Assembly (NCBI GenBank): GCA_019009955.1
Contig: CM032228.1
Location: 173,796,001 to 173,860,000, forward strand
DNA: 64,000 nt
Source of the DNA: Riptortus pedestris
Taxonomy: Eukaryota > Arthropoda > Insecta > Hemiptera > Alydidae
Direction of reading: 5' to 3'
How positions within the stretch are numbered: position 1 is the stretch's first letter; every line of letters starts with the position of its first letter. The notes below the pieces were generated by a model. That model searched no databases and was not told where the DNA came from. It saw only the letters and a list, made by a program, of their open reading frames with translations. A program made the position numbers and the translations under genes. This document shows positions 60,736 through 64,000 of the stretch, one piece after another.

Positions 60736-61633
60736 CGTATATATCCCCACACCTACAAGTGTGAATTTCGGAGCACAAAACGTCCTGATATCTAGCTGGC
60801 ATTTTCTTTCCTGCATTAAAATACTTCTTATAGATGTTAATTTGACAAAGTCAGCGCTGCATACAATAGCTCGTGGGAAATCTGTGCAAGACGCTATCTA
60901 GTTTGCGTAACAGAGTTTATCTTCATATATGTGTTTGATCTTTTTCTTAACACATTATTGGGTATATTCCTTTTTTTTTTTTGACAAAGAATTTGAATAA
61001 CTCTGTGTCATTATCTTCTTGAATTAGTTGCTTGAGTCCATGTCCCTCCTTGGTCATCAAGTCGTTTCTCGCTGAGCGTGCACTTTTCCTGCTTTCCTAG
61101 GTGTGGTATACATATTTGTGAGCTGTTTGATGTATTTGATCATTTCCATAACACCCACAGTCTGCCCTTCTTGCAGGCAAAGGCGATTCCATACTTTCAA
61201 TACAATTAATTCCATTCTTCGCCATCAGTTCTGCTCCCTGGCTCTAAAAAATATCAATCTTACGGCAATTCTTTATAAGGTCTGTATCCCTCTTCTGTTT
61301 TCCTTCGTTAGAGTCACGATGGAAAGTAAAAATTGGTTATCATGCATACTACGAGTGCCGCTCCATCGTCTCCCTACGTGCCAGGGATATATACAAACTC
61401 TTCACAGTTTTATTTGGCGTAGCTCTTTCAGGGCTTAAAACTAGTAATAATATAAATACGACTTTGAATTTTATTCTAAATGGCTCAAATATATAATATA
61501 TGAGGGTATGCTTTTGGTATATACTGACTTTTTTTTTTTGTGGAGGGCTTTTTGTATGTTAAGAAAAGAAATTTTGTACCTTTTCTGCAAATTTCTCTAT
61601 AGTATTTATTTAAAAGAGAACTCACTGAAATAG
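60736..61633. other. Unassigned sequence
   Basis: A 111-codon plus frame at 61103-61438 shows no recognisable domain; I do not call it a gene. Confidence 0.4.
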
Positions 61634-61858
61634 TTTTTTTTTTCTCTTTTTTTGATTGGCATTATAGACCTTGGAGATCTTTAGCCATTCCCCGAGCAAG
61701 GCTAGAGGGATTCGTTGTCAGAGGTTTACGTAGTGAGTGATCAACACGAAGTTTTCGAATTCGTGAACCTATTCTCCGAGGATCGAACCAGCTTTTAATT
61801 TTAGCTTCAGCTTACTGAGGTTAGTGGTAGATGTACCCACCAATGCCACCAGCACCCC
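61634..61858 (-). mobile_element. tRNA-derived SINE, family D
   Basis: On the minus strand the head has GGTGCTGGTGGCATTGGTGG (A box TGGCATTGGTGG, 10 of 12 consensus positions). About 50 bp later comes GCTGGTTCGATCC, a good B box (61780-61792). The body follows (GTTGATCACTCACTACGTAA, AACGAATCCC) and the copy ends in an A-rich tail (61634-61655 as T's on the plus strand). A second, truncated copy lies at 26283-26400. Two Pol III boxes, a tail and dispersal together support a SINE. Confidence 0.75.
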
Positions 61859-63829
<1,971 letters not shown>

Positions 63830-63941
63830 TAAATTATAGATATTTCCATGATTAACAAGAAGAAAAAAAACAACCTATACAAATTGTTTGTACCTCTAGT
63901 AGGTACGGAGAAATATTTTATTTTCGCACCTCTCACTACCT
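63830..63941 (+). repeat. Eroded HLE second-core fragment
   Basis: TTTGTACCTCTAGTAG, GTACGGAGAAAT and ATTTTCGCACCTCTCACTAC recur in worn form at 20727-20805 and in the second core of 42837-43770 (TTTTGTACCTCAGGTAG). It abuts the HLE 5' end that follows. Confidence 0.35.
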
Positions 63942-64000
63942 CCCTTAAGAGAAATCAGCTATTGAGGTTGTACTCATGACGCGATTTTCGAAATTTTTCT
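63942..64000 (+). mobile_element. HLE family, 5' end, cut by the window edge
   Basis: CCCTTAAGAGAAATCAGC continues TATTGAGGTTGTACTCATG and ACGCGATTTTCGAAATTTTT to the last base. The first palindrome arm (AGCAGATTT) is missing or altered. The rest lies outside the window. Confidence 0.8.

Noticed and set aside
61103..61438. 111-codon plus-strand frame
   Set aside because: No domain, poor start context and no neighbouring exon signals.

Overview
This 64-kb window looks like intergenic or intronic DNA of an arthropod, most probably an insect. It is AT-rich, has long dinucleotide microsatellites, and carries LINEs with RNase H, mariner and piggyBac relics and tRNA-derived SINEs. I found no host protein-coding gene I would defend, no rRNA, no functional tRNA, no CRISPR array and nothing bacterial. 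The long open frames over (TC)n, (GA)n and (TA)n tracts are artefacts of simple repeats.

The dominant feature is a dispersed family of about 17 related copies, called 'HLE' here, mostly between 12.9 kb and the right edge. A complete copy has five parts. (1) A 5' end AGCAGATTTCCC that folds on itself as a palindrome. (2) A block of about 100 bp ending in GAGGTCCGTTCAAAAT. (3) A variable (TA)n tract. (4) A core of about 250 bp starting GTCTGTTAACGCTCTAGCGG. (5) A 3' end GGGAAATCTGCT followed by the hairpin ACGCAG-CCC-CTGCGT and GACGGACTTTT. The inverted subterminal repeats, internal microsatellite and 3' hairpin match the architecture described for non-autonomous Helentron-type Helitrons (HINE/DINE-1-like). 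The classification is inference; the structure is directly visible. Most of the TA microsatellites in the window lie inside these copies.

Layout: 1-0.6 kb, degenerate mariner transposase (minus). 5.66-8.17 kb, 5'-truncated I-superfamily-like LINE with target-site duplication, RT motifs, RNase H and CCHC motif. 12.9-16.3 kb, two HLE copies. 18.6-19.3 kb, a SINE-like piece and a possible promoter/5' UTR. 21.1 kb, LINE C-terminus relic. 23.6-29.6 kb, HLE copies. 29.7-30.5 kb, a deleted piggyBac element with both TIRs and TTAA. 32-43.8 kb, an HLE-dense stretch with a nested insertion of a second repeat family at 35.0 kb and two inverted 3' ends of another LINE at 36.7 and 41.3 kb. 44-49.6 kb, a SINE family, a 240-bp inverted-repeat element, a second copy of the nested family, a 122-bp palindromic element and a worn HLE. 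52 kb, long HLE. 53.9 kb, a weak exon candidate. 55.2-56.4 kb, a TIR-bounded element. 58-60.7 kb, more HLEs. 61.7 kb, SINE. 62.6-63.65 kb, a (TC)n tract of about 1 kb. The right edge cuts into another HLE.

A few GC-richer, motif-dense islands (about 16.7, 23.1, 24.4 and 46.9 kb) are candidate regulatory elements. That cannot be tested without comparative data.
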